Below, in pieces: positions 25,001-34,641 of a stretch of 64,000 nucleotides of DNA. This stretch comes from Flavobacterium petrolei (GTDB lineage Bacteria > Bacteroidota > Bacteroidia > Flavobacteriales > Flavobacteriaceae): contig NZ_QNVY02000001.1 in the NCBI RefSeq assembly GCF_003314435.2, forward strand, positions 1,417,895-1,481,894, given 5' to 3'. The position numbers and the translations under genes were made by a program. Position 1 is the stretch's first letter. Each line of letters opens with the position of its first letter. Below the pieces are notes generated by a model. The model was not told the DNA's origin, ran no database searches, and saw only the letters and a program-made list of their open reading frames with translations.

Positions 25001-27676
25001 ATGGCACAACAAACTAGAAAAAACCTTGTATTATCGGGATTAGAGCCTTTAATCATTACGCCGGAAAGCGTATTTGTGAATATTGGTGAACGAACGAATG
25101 TTACAGGTTCTAGAAAATTCCTTCGGTTAATCAAGGAAGAAAAATACGAAGAAGCACTCAGTATTGCCAAAGAGCAAGTGGAAGGTGGCGCGCAAATCAT
25201 CGATATTAATATGGATGAAGGAATGCTGGATGGCGAATACGCTATGACAAAATTCCTAAATCTAATCGCTGCAGAACCTGATATTTCCCGAGTGCCAATC
25301 ATGATTGACAGTTCGAAATGGGACATCATTGAAGCGGGATTAAAAGTAGTTCAAGGAAAGAGTGTTGTGAATTCTATTTCTTTAAAAGAAGGCGAAGAAC
25401 AATTTATTCATCATGCTAAATTGATTAAGCGTTATGGAGCTGCAGCTATTATAATGGCTTTTGATGAAACTGGACAAGCGGATAATTACGAACGCCGAAT
25501 AGAAATTTGCCAACGTTCGTATGATATTTTGGTAAACAAAGTTGGTTTTCCTCCACAGGATATTATTTTCGATTTGAATATATTTCCTGTTGCGACAGGA
25601 ATGGAAGAACATCGATTGAACGCATTGGATTTCTTTAGAGGAACCAAATGGGTTCGAGAGAACTTGCCTCACGCACATATCAGTGGTGGTGTAAGTAATG
25701 TTTCGTTTTCGTTTAGAGGAAATGACACGGTTCGGGAAGCGATGCACTCAGTGTTTTTGTACCATGCGATTCAGCATGGTATGACTATGGGAATCGTGAA
25801 TCCGGAAATGCTTTCTATCTACGATGAAATTCCAAAAGATTTATTAGAACGTGTTGAGGATGTAATTCTAAACAGACGCGATGATGCAACGGAACGTTTG
25901 TTGGACTTTGCAGAAAATGTAAAGGGAGACGTAAAGAGTAATGAAAAAGCAGTTCAGGAATGGCGTTCGGGAACTATTCAGGAACGATTGACGCACTCGT
26001 TAGTAAAAGGCGTTGATGAATTTATAGAAATAGATGTTGAAGAAGCTAGACTTGCAGCAACAAAACCTATCGAAGTAATCGAAATCAACCTAATGGCAGG
26101 AATGAATGTCGTTGGGGATTTATTTGGTTCGGGTAAAATGTTTTTGCCACAAGTGGTAAAATCAGCTCGTGTAATGAAGAAAGCAGTTGCTTATTTATTG
26201 CCGTTTATTGAAGCCGAAAAAGATGGTGTTTCGAGTTTTGCAGGTCGTATCTTAATGGCAACGGTAAAAGGCGACGTACACGATATTGGAAAAAATATTG
26301 TTTCAGTTGTTTTGTCTTGTAACAATTATGAAATCATCGATTTAGGTGTCATGGTCGCTCCCGAGAAAATCATCGCTGCCGCAATAGAGCACAACGTTGA
26401 TATTATTGGTTTGAGCGGATTAATAACGCCATCATTGGATGAAATGGTGTATTTGGCTAAAGAATTAGATAAAAGAAATATAAAAATTCCGGTGATGATT
26501 GGTGGAGCAACGACTTCACGAGCGCACACTGCCGTGAAAATTGCGCCACAATATAAATCGACTGTAATTCACGTAAATGATGCTTCAAGAGCCGTAACGG
26601 TTGCCGGAAATTTATTGAACAGTGAGAAGAAAATATATGCAAGTGACATCAGGGCAGAATATGATGCTTTTAGAGAGACGTTTTTGAATCGTTCGCGCGA
26701 TAAAAATTTCTTAACTATTGAGCAAGCTCGTGTCAATAAACTGAAATTAGATTGGGAAAACTACAATCCAATGAAACCTAATTTTATTGGAACAAAAACA
26801 ATCGAAGTCGATTTGGATGTTTTGGTTCCGTACATTGATTGGACACCGTTTTTTAGAACCTGGGAATTGTTCGGGAAATATCCGGCTATTTTAACGGATA
26901 ATGTTGTTGGCGAACAAGCTACTTCTGTTTTTGCGGATGCAAAGGAAATGTTGGAAGTTATTTTGAAAGAAAAGAAATTGACTGCCAAAGGAATTTACGG
27001 AATCTTTCCTGCGAATCAAGTGAATGATGATGATATTGAATTGAGTGATGAAAGTGGAAAAGTATTAGAGAAATTCTTGACTTTGCGTCAGCAATCACAA
27101 AAAACCAAAGGCGCTCCAAATATTGCATTGTCGGATTTTATTGCTCCGAAAGATAGTGGTAAAACGGATTATATGGGTGCGTTTTGTGTAACGACCGGTT
27201 TTGGTGTGGATGAATGGGCGGCTGAATTCGAAAAAGATTTAGACGATTACAATTCGATCATGGTCAAAGCATTGGCAGATCGTTTTGCAGAAGCTTTTGC
27301 AGAATATTTGCACGAAAAAATCCGTAAAGAAATTTGGGGATACGCTTCTGATGAAAATTTAACAACCGAAGCTATGATTGAAGAGGTTTATAAAGGTATT
27401 CGTCCTGCACCGGGTTATCCGGCTTGTCCAGACCATTTAGAAAAACCTACGATTTGGAAATTGCTGAATGTAGAACAAGAAATAGGAGTGACTTTAACGG
27501 AAAGTATGGCGATGTGGCCCGCTTCATCTGTTTCTGGATATTATTTTGGGAATCCGGAAAGTAAGTATTTTGGACTTGGAAAAATAAAAGAAGACCAAGT
27601 TATTGATTACGCCAAAAGAAGAAGCGTTTCGACCGAAGTGGCTACGAAATGGTTGAACCCGAATATTGCGGATTAG
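25001..27676 (+). CDS. metH: Methionine synthase, folate/cobalamin/activation domains (split MetH, C-terminal part)
   Basis: An 891-residue protein with the other MetH domains in order. The pterin/methyl-THF domain is about 15-290 ([34 protein letters not shown]). The cobalamin module is about 310-560, with the B12 His in DVHDIGKN and [13 protein letters not shown]. The AdoMet reactivation domain is about 580-891 ([15 protein letters not shown]). It works with the homocysteine-binding protein encoded just upstream. A separate-chain MetH is unusual compared with E. coli but is known in this phylum. Confidence 0.96.
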   Translation: MAQQTRKNLVLSGLEPLIITPESVFVNIGERTNVTGSRKFLRLIKEEKYEEALSIAKEQVEGGAQIIDINMDEGMLDGEYAMTKFLNLIAAEPDISRVPIMIDSSKWDIIEAGLKVVQGKSVVNSISLKEGEEQFIHHAKLIKRYGAAAIIMAFDETGQADNYERRIEICQRSYDILVNKVGFPPQDIIFDLNIFPVATGMEEHRLNALDFFRGTKWVRENLPHAHISGGVSNVSFSFRGNDTVREAMHSVFLYHAIQHGMTMGIVNPEMLSIYDEIPKDLLERVEDVILNRRDDATERLLDFAENVKGDVKSNEKAVQEWRSGTIQERLTHSLVKGVDEFIEIDVEEARLAATKPIEVIEINLMAGMNVVGDLFGSGKMFLPQVVKSARVMKKAVAYLLPFIEAEKDGVSSFAGRILMATVKGDVHDIGKNIVSVVLSCNNYEIIDLGVMVAPEKIIAAAIEHNVDIIGLSGLITPSLDEMVYLAKELDKRNIKIPVMIGGATTSRAHTAVKIAPQYKSTVIHVNDASRAVTVAGNLLNSEKKIYASDIRAEYDAFRETFLNRSRDKNFLTIEQARVNKLKLDWENYNPMKPNFIGTKTIEVDLDVLVPYIDWTPFFRTWELFGKYPAILTDNVVGEQATSVFADAKEMLEVILKEKKLTAKGIYGIFPANQVNDDDIELSDESGKVLEKFLTLRQQSQKTKGAPNIALSDFIAPKDSGKTDYMGAFCVTTGFGVDEWAAEFEKDLDDYNSIMVKALADRFAEAFAEYLHEKIRKEIWGYASDENLTTEAMIEEVYKGIRPAPGYPACPDHLEKPTIWKLLNVEQEIGVTLTESMAMWPASSVSGYYFGNPESKYFGLGKIKEDQVIDYAKRRSVSTEVATKWLNPNIAD

Positions 27677-27689
27677 AAATAGTTTAAAG

Positions 27690-27766
27690 TTGAAATTTTG
27701 TTTAAAGTTTAAAGTTTAAAGTTATTCGAGAGAACCTTAAACCTTAAACCTTAAACTTCAAACTAA
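27690..27766 (+). repeat. Word-like repeat array, TTTAAAGTTTAAAG / CCTTAAACCTTAAAC
   Basis: A run of TTTAAAGTTT words, then AACCTTAAACCTTAAACC words, forming a large imperfect inverted repeat directly before metF. Confidence 0.65.
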
Positions 27767-27771
27767 AGAAA

Positions 27772-28728
27772 ATGAAAGTAACACAACATATAGAAGCAGC
27801 AAAAGGAGAAACGTTGTTCTCCTTCGAAATTATTCCGCCTCAAAAAGGGAAAAGCATTCAGGAATTATACGATAATATTGATCCGTTGATGGAGTTCAAA
27901 CCGCCATTTATAGACGTGACCACTTCTCGTGAGGAATTTATTTATGTCGATAAGGGAAATGGATTATTGGAAAAAAAACTAACCAGAATGCGTCCTGGAA
28001 CGCTTGGAATTTGTGCTTCAATCAAGCATAAGTACAATGTAGATACAGTTCCTCATGTGCTTTGCGGTGGTTTTACCAAAGAAGAAACCGAATATTTATT
28101 AGTCGATTGTCATTATCTGGGAATTGATAATGTGATGGCTTTGCGTGGCGATGCCATGAAGGACGAACAGTCTTTTGTTCCTAAACAAGGAGGGAATGAT
28201 TTCGCAGTCGATTTGGTCAAACAAATTAACCAATTGAATTGCGGAAAATATTTGCATGACGTGATGGATGTTGATAACAAAGCTAATTTTTGTATTGGAG
28301 TTGCGGGATATCCGGAGAAACATTTAGAATCTCCATCTTTAATTTCAGATTTGAAAAGATTGAAAGAAAAAGTAGATGCAGGTGCTGATTATGTGGTGAC
28401 GCAAATGTTTTTTGACAATGCTAAATACTTTGAATTTGTTGCTAAAGCCAGAGAAATGGGAATTACCGTCCCTATTATCCCGGGAATTAAACCAATTGCG
28501 GTGCAAAGACACTTACAGGTTTTACCACAAATTTTTAGAATCGATTTGCCGGAAGATTTAATTCATGCCGTGGATCAGTGTAAAAACAATGCAGATATCA
28601 GACAAGTAGGGATAGAGTGGGCGATTCAACAATCTTTAGAATTGAAAGCTGCCGGAGTTCCAGTTTTACACTATTATTCAATGGGAAAATCAGAAAATAT
28701 TAAACAAATTGCGAGTAAGATTTTTTGA
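27772..28728 (+). CDS. metF: Methylenetetrahydrofolate reductase
   Basis: Makes 5-methyl-THF for MetH. The 318-residue TIM barrel has the N-terminal FSFEIIPPQKGKSIQELY, the FAD-site stretch NVMALRGDAMKD, and QMFFDNAKYFEFV. It lies 95 bases after metH and completes the methyl-donor branch of the methionine block. Confidence 0.96.
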   Translation: MKVTQHIEAAKGETLFSFEIIPPQKGKSIQELYDNIDPLMEFKPPFIDVTTSREEFIYVDKGNGLLEKKLTRMRPGTLGICASIKHKYNVDTVPHVLCGGFTKEETEYLLVDCHYLGIDNVMALRGDAMKDEQSFVPKQGGNDFAVDLVKQINQLNCGKYLHDVMDVDNKANFCIGVAGYPEKHLESPSLISDLKRLKEKVDAGADYVVTQMFFDNAKYFEFVAKAREMGITVPIIPGIKPIAVQRHLQVLPQIFRIDLPEDLIHAVDQCKNNADIRQVGIEWAIQQSLELKAAGVPVLHYYSMGKSENIKQIASKIF

Positions 28729-28746
28729 TGTTGAATCGCATTTCAG

Positions 28747-28787
28747 AAAAAAAGCTCGTTTAAATTGATTTAAATGAGCTTTTTTTA
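28747..28787. terminator. Bidirectional terminator between metF and gldA
   Basis: AAAAAGCTC-g-TTTAAAT pairs with ATTTAAA-t-GAGCTTTTT over a two-base loop, with A and T runs on the sides, between converging genes. Confidence 0.85.
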
Positions 28788-28795
28788 GTTGTAAA

Positions 28796-29692
28796 CTACT
28801 TCGTAATTTCCCTAAATACTGCCTCCAAGTTTTTATTTTTCTGATTCAGTTGAAGTGTTTTCAATCCATTGGCATTAGCAAAATCAAAAACTGCTGGACG
28901 CATATCTTTATCCGCTTTGAAAGTCAATTCCCAAATCGTGTCGTGCGTATTCTTGTAAGAAACAAGATTTTCGATTTTAGCAATTAATTGTTCCTCTATT
29001 TTATAATCAAATTCTACTTCGATAACTTGCTCCTTGTCTTCAGAAATTAAATTGTCCAGTTTTTTATCGGTAACAATTTTACCGTTATTGATGATAATAA
29101 CGCGGTCACAAATGGCCTCGACTTCCTGCATAATGTGTGTGGAAAGGAAAACCGTTTTGTCTTTCCCCACGTTTTTAATCACATTACGAATTTCCATTAA
29201 TTGATTAGGGTCTAAACCTGTAGTTGGTTCATCGAGAATCAAGACGTCAGGATTGTGCAATAAAGCATTGGCAAGACCTACACGCTGGCGATATCCTTTA
29301 GATAATTGCCCTATTTTTTTATGACTTTCGGTACTTAAACCGGTCAGTTGAATTACTTCTTCGATTCTGGATTTGGCTACTTTATAGACATCAGCATTAA
29401 AAGCCAAATATTCCCTAACATACAAATCCAAATACAACGGATTGTGTTCCGGAAGGTAACCAATAGAAAGTTGCACTGCTTTCTGTTGAGTGTTTACATC
29501 ATTTCCATTTACGATTGCAGTGCCTTCATCGGCATTGATGTAGGTTGTCAATATTTTCATTAAAGTTGATTTTCCGGCTCCATTTGGACCTAAAAAACCA
29601 ACGATTTCTCCTTTTTTTATAGAAAATGAAATGTTATCCAATGCTTTTTGGGCACCGTAACTTTTTGATATGTTATTTACTTCTATTGACAT
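28796..29692 (-). CDS. gldA: Gliding motility-associated ABC transporter ATP-binding protein
   Basis: A 298-residue ABC ATPase with Walker A GPNGAGKST (about 34-42), signature LSKGYRQRVGLA and Walker B VLILDEPTTGLDP, plus the C-terminal extension seen in GldA (residues 220-298). The opening MSIEVNNISKSYGAQKALDN and LYVREYLAFNADVY match GldA. GldA works with GldF and GldG (not in this window) in Bacteroidota gliding. An exact promoter box TACTTTTG lies upstream (29709-29716, reverse strand). Confidence 0.85.
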   Translation of the reverse strand: MSIEVNNISKSYGAQKALDNISFSIKKGEIVGFLGPNGAGKSTLMKILTTYINADEGTAIVNGNDVNTQQKAVQLSIGYLPEHNPLYLDLYVREYLAFNADVYKVAKSRIEEVIQLTGLSTESHKKIGQLSKGYRQRVGLANALLHNPDVLILDEPTTGLDPNQLMEIRNVIKNVGKDKTVFLSTHIMQEVEAICDRVIIINNGKIVTDKKLDNLISEDKEQVIEVEFDYKIEEQLIAKIENLVSYKNTHDTIWELTFKADKDMRPAVFDFANANGLKTLQLNQKNKNLEAVFREITK

Positions 29693-29840
29693 GGAATTTT
29701 ATTTGTTGCAAAAGTAAACAGAAAAAACATTGATTTATTGTTTTTTGTAGCTCAATAGCTAAAAAGACCTAAGTCAAAGTTTTACAAAGCGGGATGATAT
29801 TCTATTTTAGATTTATATATTTACCCTAAACTATATAGAT

Positions 29841-31094
29841 ATGAATTTGAAAAATACACAATCGGGCAGTTTCTTAAAAAATTACAAAAGTATTTTATTG
29901 CTACTTGGCGGAATTCTGGCAGGAAGTATTTTGGGTTTAGTTTTTGGAAAAGGAGTAGAGGTGATTAAGCCTTTGGGCGATATATTTCTGAATTTATTGT
30001 TTACGGCAATTATCCCGTTGATTTTTTTTACCATCGCATCTTCGATTGCCAATTTAGAAAAATCAGAGAAACTAGGAAAATTGTTTGTCATTGTCATTGG
30101 AGTATTTTTAAGTACAGTACTTATTTCTGCCGTTTTGATGCTAGTTGGTGTATTGTTATTTCCCATTCAGCAAGATATTATCATTTCTAAAATCCCATTA
30201 GAAACTATTCAGGAAAGCACCACAGGTTCACAAATTACCCAGTTGCTTACAGCGGGAGATTTTTATGAGCTACTTTCTCGAAAAAGTATGTTGGCGCTCA
30301 TCATATTCTCGTTTTTAATAGGATTTGCTAGTTTGCAATCGGGCGAAAAAGGGAAAGATTTTAGCCGGTTTTTGAATTCAGGCAATGAAGTGATGAAACA
30401 ATTGTTACACATCATCATGAAAACGGCTCCAATAGGATTGGGTGCTTATTTTGCGTATCAGGTTGGGATATTTGGACCGCAATTATTTGGCGCTTATGCA
30501 AAACCTTTGGGACTTTATTATGCAGTTTGCGCTTTTTACTTTGTCGTGTTTTTTAGTTTGTACGCTTTTATAGCTGGAGGAAAATTAGGATTTAAAGTAT
30601 TTTGGAAAAACAATATTACGCCTTCCTTAACAGCATTGGGAACCTGCAGCAGCATTGCGACAATTCCTGCCAATCTGGAAGGTGCTGAAAAAATGAATAT
30701 TCCGACTCACATCAGGAATGTAGTTATTCCACTGGGAGCACCGTTGCATAAAGACGGATCGAGTATGTCGTCAATTATAAAAATTGCAGTAATTTTTGCC
30801 ATGTTTGGAAAAGATTTAACGGATCCTAATACTATATTAATGGCATTGGGAATTACGGTTATTGTTTCAGTAGTTGAAGGCGGAATTCCAAATGGAGGTT
30901 ATATAGGAGAAATTCTGGCGATAACCGTTTATGGATTTCCTATGGAGCAGGCTTTGCCGGCCGCAATGATTGTGGGAACCTTGGTTGATCCAATGGCGAC
31001 GCTGCTGAATGCAAATGGTGATTTAGTATCGGCAATGATGGTAACTCGAATTTCGGAAGGGAAAAAATGGCTTACTGAAAAATTAGTGGCGTAA
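29841..31094 (+). CDS. Dicarboxylate/amino acid:cation symporter
   Basis: A 417-residue DAACS-family transporter (GltP/DctA relatives) with about eight membrane segments, the serine-rich reentrant loop GTCSSIATIPANLEGAEK and GAPLHKDGSSMSSIIK, and NPNTI-like and VEGGIPNGGYIGE regions. The substrate (glutamate, aspartate or C4-dicarboxylates) is not determined by sequence alone. It stands alone between gldA (divergent) and the pheA leader. Confidence 0.92.
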   Translation: MNLKNTQSGSFLKNYKSILLLLGGILAGSILGLVFGKGVEVIKPLGDIFLNLLFTAIIPLIFFTIASSIANLEKSEKLGKLFVIVIGVFLSTVLISAVLMLVGVLLFPIQQDIIISKIPLETIQESTTGSQITQLLTAGDFYELLSRKSMLALIIFSFLIGFASLQSGEKGKDFSRFLNSGNEVMKQLLHIIMKTAPIGLGAYFAYQVGIFGPQLFGAYAKPLGLYYAVCAFYFVVFFSLYAFIAGGKLGFKVFWKNNITPSLTALGTCSSIATIPANLEGAEKMNIPTHIRNVVIPLGAPLHKDGSSMSSIIKIAVIFAMFGKDLTDPNTILMALGITVIVSVVEGGIPNGGYIGEILAITVYGFPMEQALPAAMIVGTLVDPMATLLNANGDLVSAMMVTRISEGKKWLTEKLVA

Positions 31095-31265
31095 TTTAGG
31101 TTTATTTTTAAAGGTAAAATTCAGGAAAAATAATATTTCAATTGCCGAAAATCATAAAGACACGCTGATTAAAAAATATTTTAAAAGCCTTTTTTTAATT
31201 ATTACATAATTAATAACCAGTTTTTTAGCGAATCTCTTTTTTGTTCAATAAAATCAGCTTTTTTT

Positions 31266-31297
31266 TTTGGGTTAGCTGGAAATTATGTATACATTCG
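31266..31297 (+). promoter_or_regulatory. Promoter of the aromatic amino-acid operon
   Basis: -33 TTTG (31266-31269) and -7 TACATTCG (31290-31297), one change from TAnnTTTG, 20-base spacing. The predicted start lies only a few bases before the leader peptide ATG at 31309. Confidence 0.6.
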
Positions 31298-31308
31298 CAG
31301 AGTAATTA

Positions 31309-31407
31309 ATGCAAAAAAGCAACAAGATGTTGAGTAACCGATTTTATTTTAGCAATTCTTATTATTTCTTCTGGAAAGTAGAAAGGGATTGTTGTATGGT
31401 TATTTGA
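31309..31407 (+). CDS. Aromatic-rich leader peptide of the pheA attenuator
   Basis: A 32-codon ORF whose middle reads RFYFSNSYYFFWK: within 11 codons (31354-31386) it has four Phe, three Tyr and one Trp codon. A shorter form could start at Met7 (31327). The last codons (AGG GAT TGT) contain GGGATTGT (31385-31392), which is perfectly complementary to ACAATCCC (31437-31444), the 5' arm of the terminator just before pheA. This is the arrangement of classical ribosome-mediated attenuation (pheA/phe leader type) for a Phe/Tyr biosynthesis operon. Confidence 0.78.
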   Translation: MQKSNKMLSNRFYFSNSYYFFWKVERDCCMVI

Positions 31408-31436
31408 TTATAAAATTAAATTGATACTATAAATAT

Positions 31437-31467
31437 ACAATCCCGATGAAAATCGGGATTTTTTTTT
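31437..31467 (+). terminator. Attenuator terminator before pheA
   Basis: A 9-bp stem AATCCCGAT/ATCGGGATT (31439-31447 with 31452-31460) with a GAAA loop and a run of T residues, ending 19 bases before the pheA ATG. Its 5' arm can alternatively pair with 31385-31392 inside the leader ORF. Confidence 0.9.
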
Positions 31468-31485
31468 GCTTAAAAAGATGTAAAA

Positions 31486-32313
31486 ATGAATGAAATAATT
31501 GGAATACAAGGGATAACGGGTTCTTTTCACCATCAGGTTGCTCAAGAATATTTCAGTCAGGCAGTTGCTGTCGATGAATGTTTGTCTTTTGAAGAATTAG
31601 TGGATAACCTGCTTTCAGGCAAATCAGATCAAGCAGTTATGGCGATAGAAAATTCTATTGCGGGTCCTATTATTCCAAATTACGCATTGATTGACAAAAA
31701 TAATTTGCACATAATAGGAGAACATTATTTGAGAATTCATCAGAATTTAATGGCCTTAAAAGGTCAAAAAATAGAGGATATTCAAGAAGTACATTCGCAT
31801 CCCATGGCAATTTTGCAATGTATGGAATTCCTAAAAAAATACCCAAACATAAAATTAGTCGAAGACAAAGATACTGCTGAAACGGCACGTAGAATTCAGG
31901 AAAAACAGTTGAAAGGAATTGCTGCAATCGCCAGTAAAACCGCTTCGGAAATGTATGATTTAGAGATTTTGGCTCCGGAAATTCAAACGATTAAAAATAA
32001 TATGACGCGTTTTGTGATTATCAAAAAGGACAATTCTTTTGTCCCTGAAAACGAAATAAACAGAGCCTCCATCAAATTCGAATTGGATCACAAGCGCGGC
32101 AGTTTGGCTGCAGTACTAAATGTAATGAGTGATTGTAAATTGAATTTAACCAAAATACAGTCGTTGCCAAAAATAGAAACACCTTGGAAATATTCGTTTT
32201 TTGTGGATGTTACTTTCGAAAAATACGAAGATTATGCAAAAGCAAAGTCATTATTGATCATCATGGCGGAATATTTCAAAGTGTTAGGCGAATATAAAAA
32301 CACAAAATTATAA
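31486..32313 (+). CDS. pheA: Prephenate dehydratase
   Basis: Converts prephenate to phenylpyruvate. The 275-residue protein has the periplasmic-binding-like catalytic domain (GIQGITGSFHHQVAQEYF; NNMTRFVII near 170) and a C-terminal ACT domain (about 190-275; HKRGSLAAVLNVMSDCKLNLTKI). The usual ACT allosteric motif ESRP appears here as IQSLP, which may change Phe feedback. It is the first structural gene after the aromatic leader attenuator and is followed by aminotransferase, tyrA and DAHP synthase. Confidence 0.95.
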   Translation: MNEIIGIQGITGSFHHQVAQEYFSQAVAVDECLSFEELVDNLLSGKSDQAVMAIENSIAGPIIPNYALIDKNNLHIIGEHYLRIHQNLMALKGQKIEDIQEVHSHPMAILQCMEFLKKYPNIKLVEDKDTAETARRIQEKQLKGIAAIASKTASEMYDLEILAPEIQTIKNNMTRFVIIKKDNSFVPENEINRASIKFELDHKRGSLAAVLNVMSDCKLNLTKIQSLPKIETPWKYSFFVDVTFEKYEDYAKAKSLLIIMAEYFKVLGEYKNTKL

Positions 32314-32319
32314 TTAGTC

Positions 32320-32350
32320 GAAAGCTACAAAGCTACAAAGTTACAAAGTC
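32320..32350 (+). repeat. Word-like repeat (CTACAAAG)n
   Basis: AAGCTACAAAGCTACAAAGT then TACAAAGTC: three imperfect 9-base units between pheA and the aminotransferase gene. Confidence 0.6.
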
Positions 32351-32372
32351 AAAAGAATCTTAAAATTTAAAC

Positions 32373-33518
32373 ATGATTACTACAGCGAAACGTCTCGATA
32401 TAATTGAAGAATACTATTTCTCATCAAAATTGAGAGAAGTAAGACAACTGGCTTCTGAAGGGAAACCAATTATTAATATGGGAATTGGAAGCCCGGATTT
32501 ACAACCGTCACAAGCAGTAATTGACGCAGTAGTTTTGGCAATGCAAGATGAAAATGCGCATCAATACCAAAGTTATCAAGGATTACCGGAATTGCGTCAA
32601 GGCATGGCTGATTTTTACAAAAATAATTACGGAGTTGCGTTGAATCCGGCTAACGAAATCTTGCCTTTGATGGGTTCCAAAGAGGGAATTATGCATATTT
32701 CGCTGGCTTTTTTGAATGAAGGCGATCAGGTACTGATTCCAAATCCAGGATATCCAACATACACTTCGGTTACGAATTTAGTAGGAGCAGTTCCAGTTTA
32801 TTATGACTTAAAAGAAAATAATAACTGGGAACCGGATTTTGAAGCTTTGGAAAAACTGGATTTATCGAAAGTGAAAATAATGTGGATTGGTTATCCACAC
32901 ATGCCAACAGGAGCAAGAGGAAGTTTGGAGTTGTTTTCAAGATTAGTGGCTTTCGCCAAGAAACATAATATTTTGTTGGTTAATGATAATCCGTATAGTT
33001 TTGTTTTGAACGACAACCCGATGAGTTTATTGCAAGTGGAAGGCGCAAAAGATGTGGTTTTAGAATTGAATTCTTTGAGTAAGACTTTCAACATGGCGGG
33101 CTGGAGAGTTGGAATGCTTCTAGGAAATGCAGCTTGTATCGATGCAGTTTTAAAAGTAAAAAGCAACATGGATAGCGGAATGTTTTACGGGATTCAAAAG
33201 GGAGCAATTGCAGCTTTGAAAAGTGACAAAATTTGGTTTGAATCGATGAATGCGATTTATAAAAAACGCAGAATTCTTACCGAACAACTGGCAGAAAAAT
33301 TAGGCTGTAAAGTGTATAAAGAAGGTGTTGGATTATTTGTTTGGGCAAAATTGCCGGACGGAATTACATCATCAGAGAAATTCATTGATGAAATTTTATA
33401 TGATAAATCCATTTTCATTACGCCGGGAACCATTTTTGGTTCTAATGGAGAAGGATACATACGATTTGCACTTTGTGTAAAAGAAGAAAAAGTACAGGAA
33501 GCGATAAATAGATTTTAG
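32373..33518 (+). CDS. Class I/II aminotransferase (aromatic/aspartate type)
   Basis: A 381-residue fold-type I PLP enzyme. Motifs are NMGIGSPDLQPSQ, GSKEGIMH, NPGYPTYTS, and the PLP lysine in ELNSLSKTFNMAGWRVGML. Set between pheA and tyrA, it most likely transaminates phenylpyruvate and hydroxyphenylpyruvate, or prephenate. Specificity is an inference from the operon. Its stop codon lies inside a copy of the GATTAACGATTT word repeat. Confidence 0.92.
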   Translation: MITTAKRLDIIEEYYFSSKLREVRQLASEGKPIINMGIGSPDLQPSQAVIDAVVLAMQDENAHQYQSYQGLPELRQGMADFYKNNYGVALNPANEILPLMGSKEGIMHISLAFLNEGDQVLIPNPGYPTYTSVTNLVGAVPVYYDLKENNNWEPDFEALEKLDLSKVKIMWIGYPHMPTGARGSLELFSRLVAFAKKHNILLVNDNPYSFVLNDNPMSLLQVEGAKDVVLELNSLSKTFNMAGWRVGMLLGNAACIDAVLKVKSNMDSGMFYGIQKGAIAALKSDKIWFESMNAIYKKRRILTEQLAEKLGCKVYKEGVGLFVWAKLPDGITSSEKFIDEILYDKSIFITPGTIFGSNGEGYIRFALCVKEEKVQEAINRF

Positions 33519-33550
33519 ATTGCTGATTAACGATTTTAGATTTCAGATTT
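33511..33550 (+). repeat. Word-like intergenic repeat, GATTAACGATTT family, copy 3
   Basis: GATTTTAGATTGCTGATTAA then CGATTTTAGATTTCAGATTT. It overlaps the end of the aminotransferase gene, supplying its TAG stop. Confidence 0.7.
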
Positions 33551-33606
33551 TCTTGCAAGGTTTTCAAAACCTTGTAACTAACAAATAAAAATTCTAAAAA
33601 AACGAG

Positions 33607-33688
33607 AAGCCCTAGCCCTGATAGCAGTGGAAATCCTTTTACTTTTTCTTTAAAAGTAAAAGATTGAGACGAATAGCAGGATTAGCTC
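33607..33688 (-). repeat. Dispersed structured repeat, copy B
   Basis: AGCCCTAGCCCTGATAGCAG at one edge and GACGAATAGCAGGATTAGCT at the other, around a stem TTTTACTTTT (33637-33646) / AAAAGTAAAA (33652-33661). It is the reverse complement of copy A in organisation. It lies between the aminotransferase gene and tyrA. Confidence 0.85.
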
Positions 33689-33701
33689 AAAAAAATAAAA
33701 A

Positions 33702-34559
33702 ATGAAAGTATTTGTAATAGGAATTGGATTAATAGGCGGTTCGATGGCATTGGACATTAAAACGCTGCATCCGGAGGCCAAAATTTATGGGATTGATACT
33801 AACGAAAGTCATTTGGCGGAAGCCATAGCTTTAGGAGTTGTGGATGCTGGTGCCACATTTGAAGATTTAGCCGATGCTGATTTTGTAATCGTTTCGGTTC
33901 CTGTTGATGTAGCGCTGGTTGTTTTGCCAAAAGTATTAGATGTTATTGGCGATAATAGTATCGTTTTTGAAGTGGGTTCTACCAAAATTCCTATTTGTGA
34001 AATAGTTGCCAACCATCCTAAAAGGAGGAATTTTATTGCCACGCATCCTATTGCAGGAACGGAGTTTTCTGGACCTTCGGCAGCGATAAAAGGATTGTTT
34101 CAAGGGAAGACAAATATTATTTGTGAGGTGGAAAAAACTACTTTCAAATTACAAGAAAAAGCGTTGGATTTATTTAAGGCAATGGGAATGAGAATTCGTT
34201 ATATGGATCCGAAATCACACGATAAACACATTGCTTACGTGTCGCATTTGTCGCATATCAGTGCCTTTATGCTGGGAAAAACGGTAATTAATAAAGAGAA
34301 AGACGAGCAGGATATTTTTGATATGGCAGGTTCCGGTTTTGAAAGTACGGTTCGTTTGGCCAAAAGTTCCCCAGCGATGTGGACGCCAATTTTTAAACAA
34401 AACAGGAAACAGGTTGTAAAAACATTGGACGAATATATTTCGAATTTATCAAAATTTAAAGAATTATTAGAAAAAGAAGATTACGATGCGATTTATAATG
34501 AAATGCAAAGTGTCAACAAAATAAAAGAAATATTAAACGGAATGAACATTAAAAAATAA
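33702..34559 (+). CDS. tyrA: Prephenate dehydrogenase
   Basis: Oxidative decarboxylation of prephenate to hydroxyphenylpyruvate. The 285 residues have the NAD site VIGIGLIGGSMALDI at the N-terminus, HPIAGTEFSGPSAA, and the His-containing SHDKHIAYVSHLSHISAFML. There is no C-terminal ACT domain. It is the third gene of the aromatic operon, after a dispersed repeat. Confidence 0.95.
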   Translation: MKVFVIGIGLIGGSMALDIKTLHPEAKIYGIDTNESHLAEAIALGVVDAGATFEDLADADFVIVSVPVDVALVVLPKVLDVIGDNSIVFEVGSTKIPICEIVANHPKRRNFIATHPIAGTEFSGPSAAIKGLFQGKTNIICEVEKTTFKLQEKALDLFKAMGMRIRYMDPKSHDKHIAYVSHLSHISAFMLGKTVINKEKDEQDIFDMAGSGFESTVRLAKSSPAMWTPIFKQNRKQVVKTLDEYISNLSKFKELLEKEDYDAIYNEMQSVNKIKEILNGMNIKK

Positions 34560-34641
34560 TCAGTGTTCATCCTCAAACTTCAGGAGAAATTTACAATTAA
34601 ATAGAACAACACAAAAACTAAAAAAAATAAAATTAGAAAAG

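Noticed and set aside
24584..25012. Overlapping antisense frames of 142 and 94 codons across the metH gap
   Set aside because: They run through the end of the first metH gene and repeat copy C, with no recognisable protein features.
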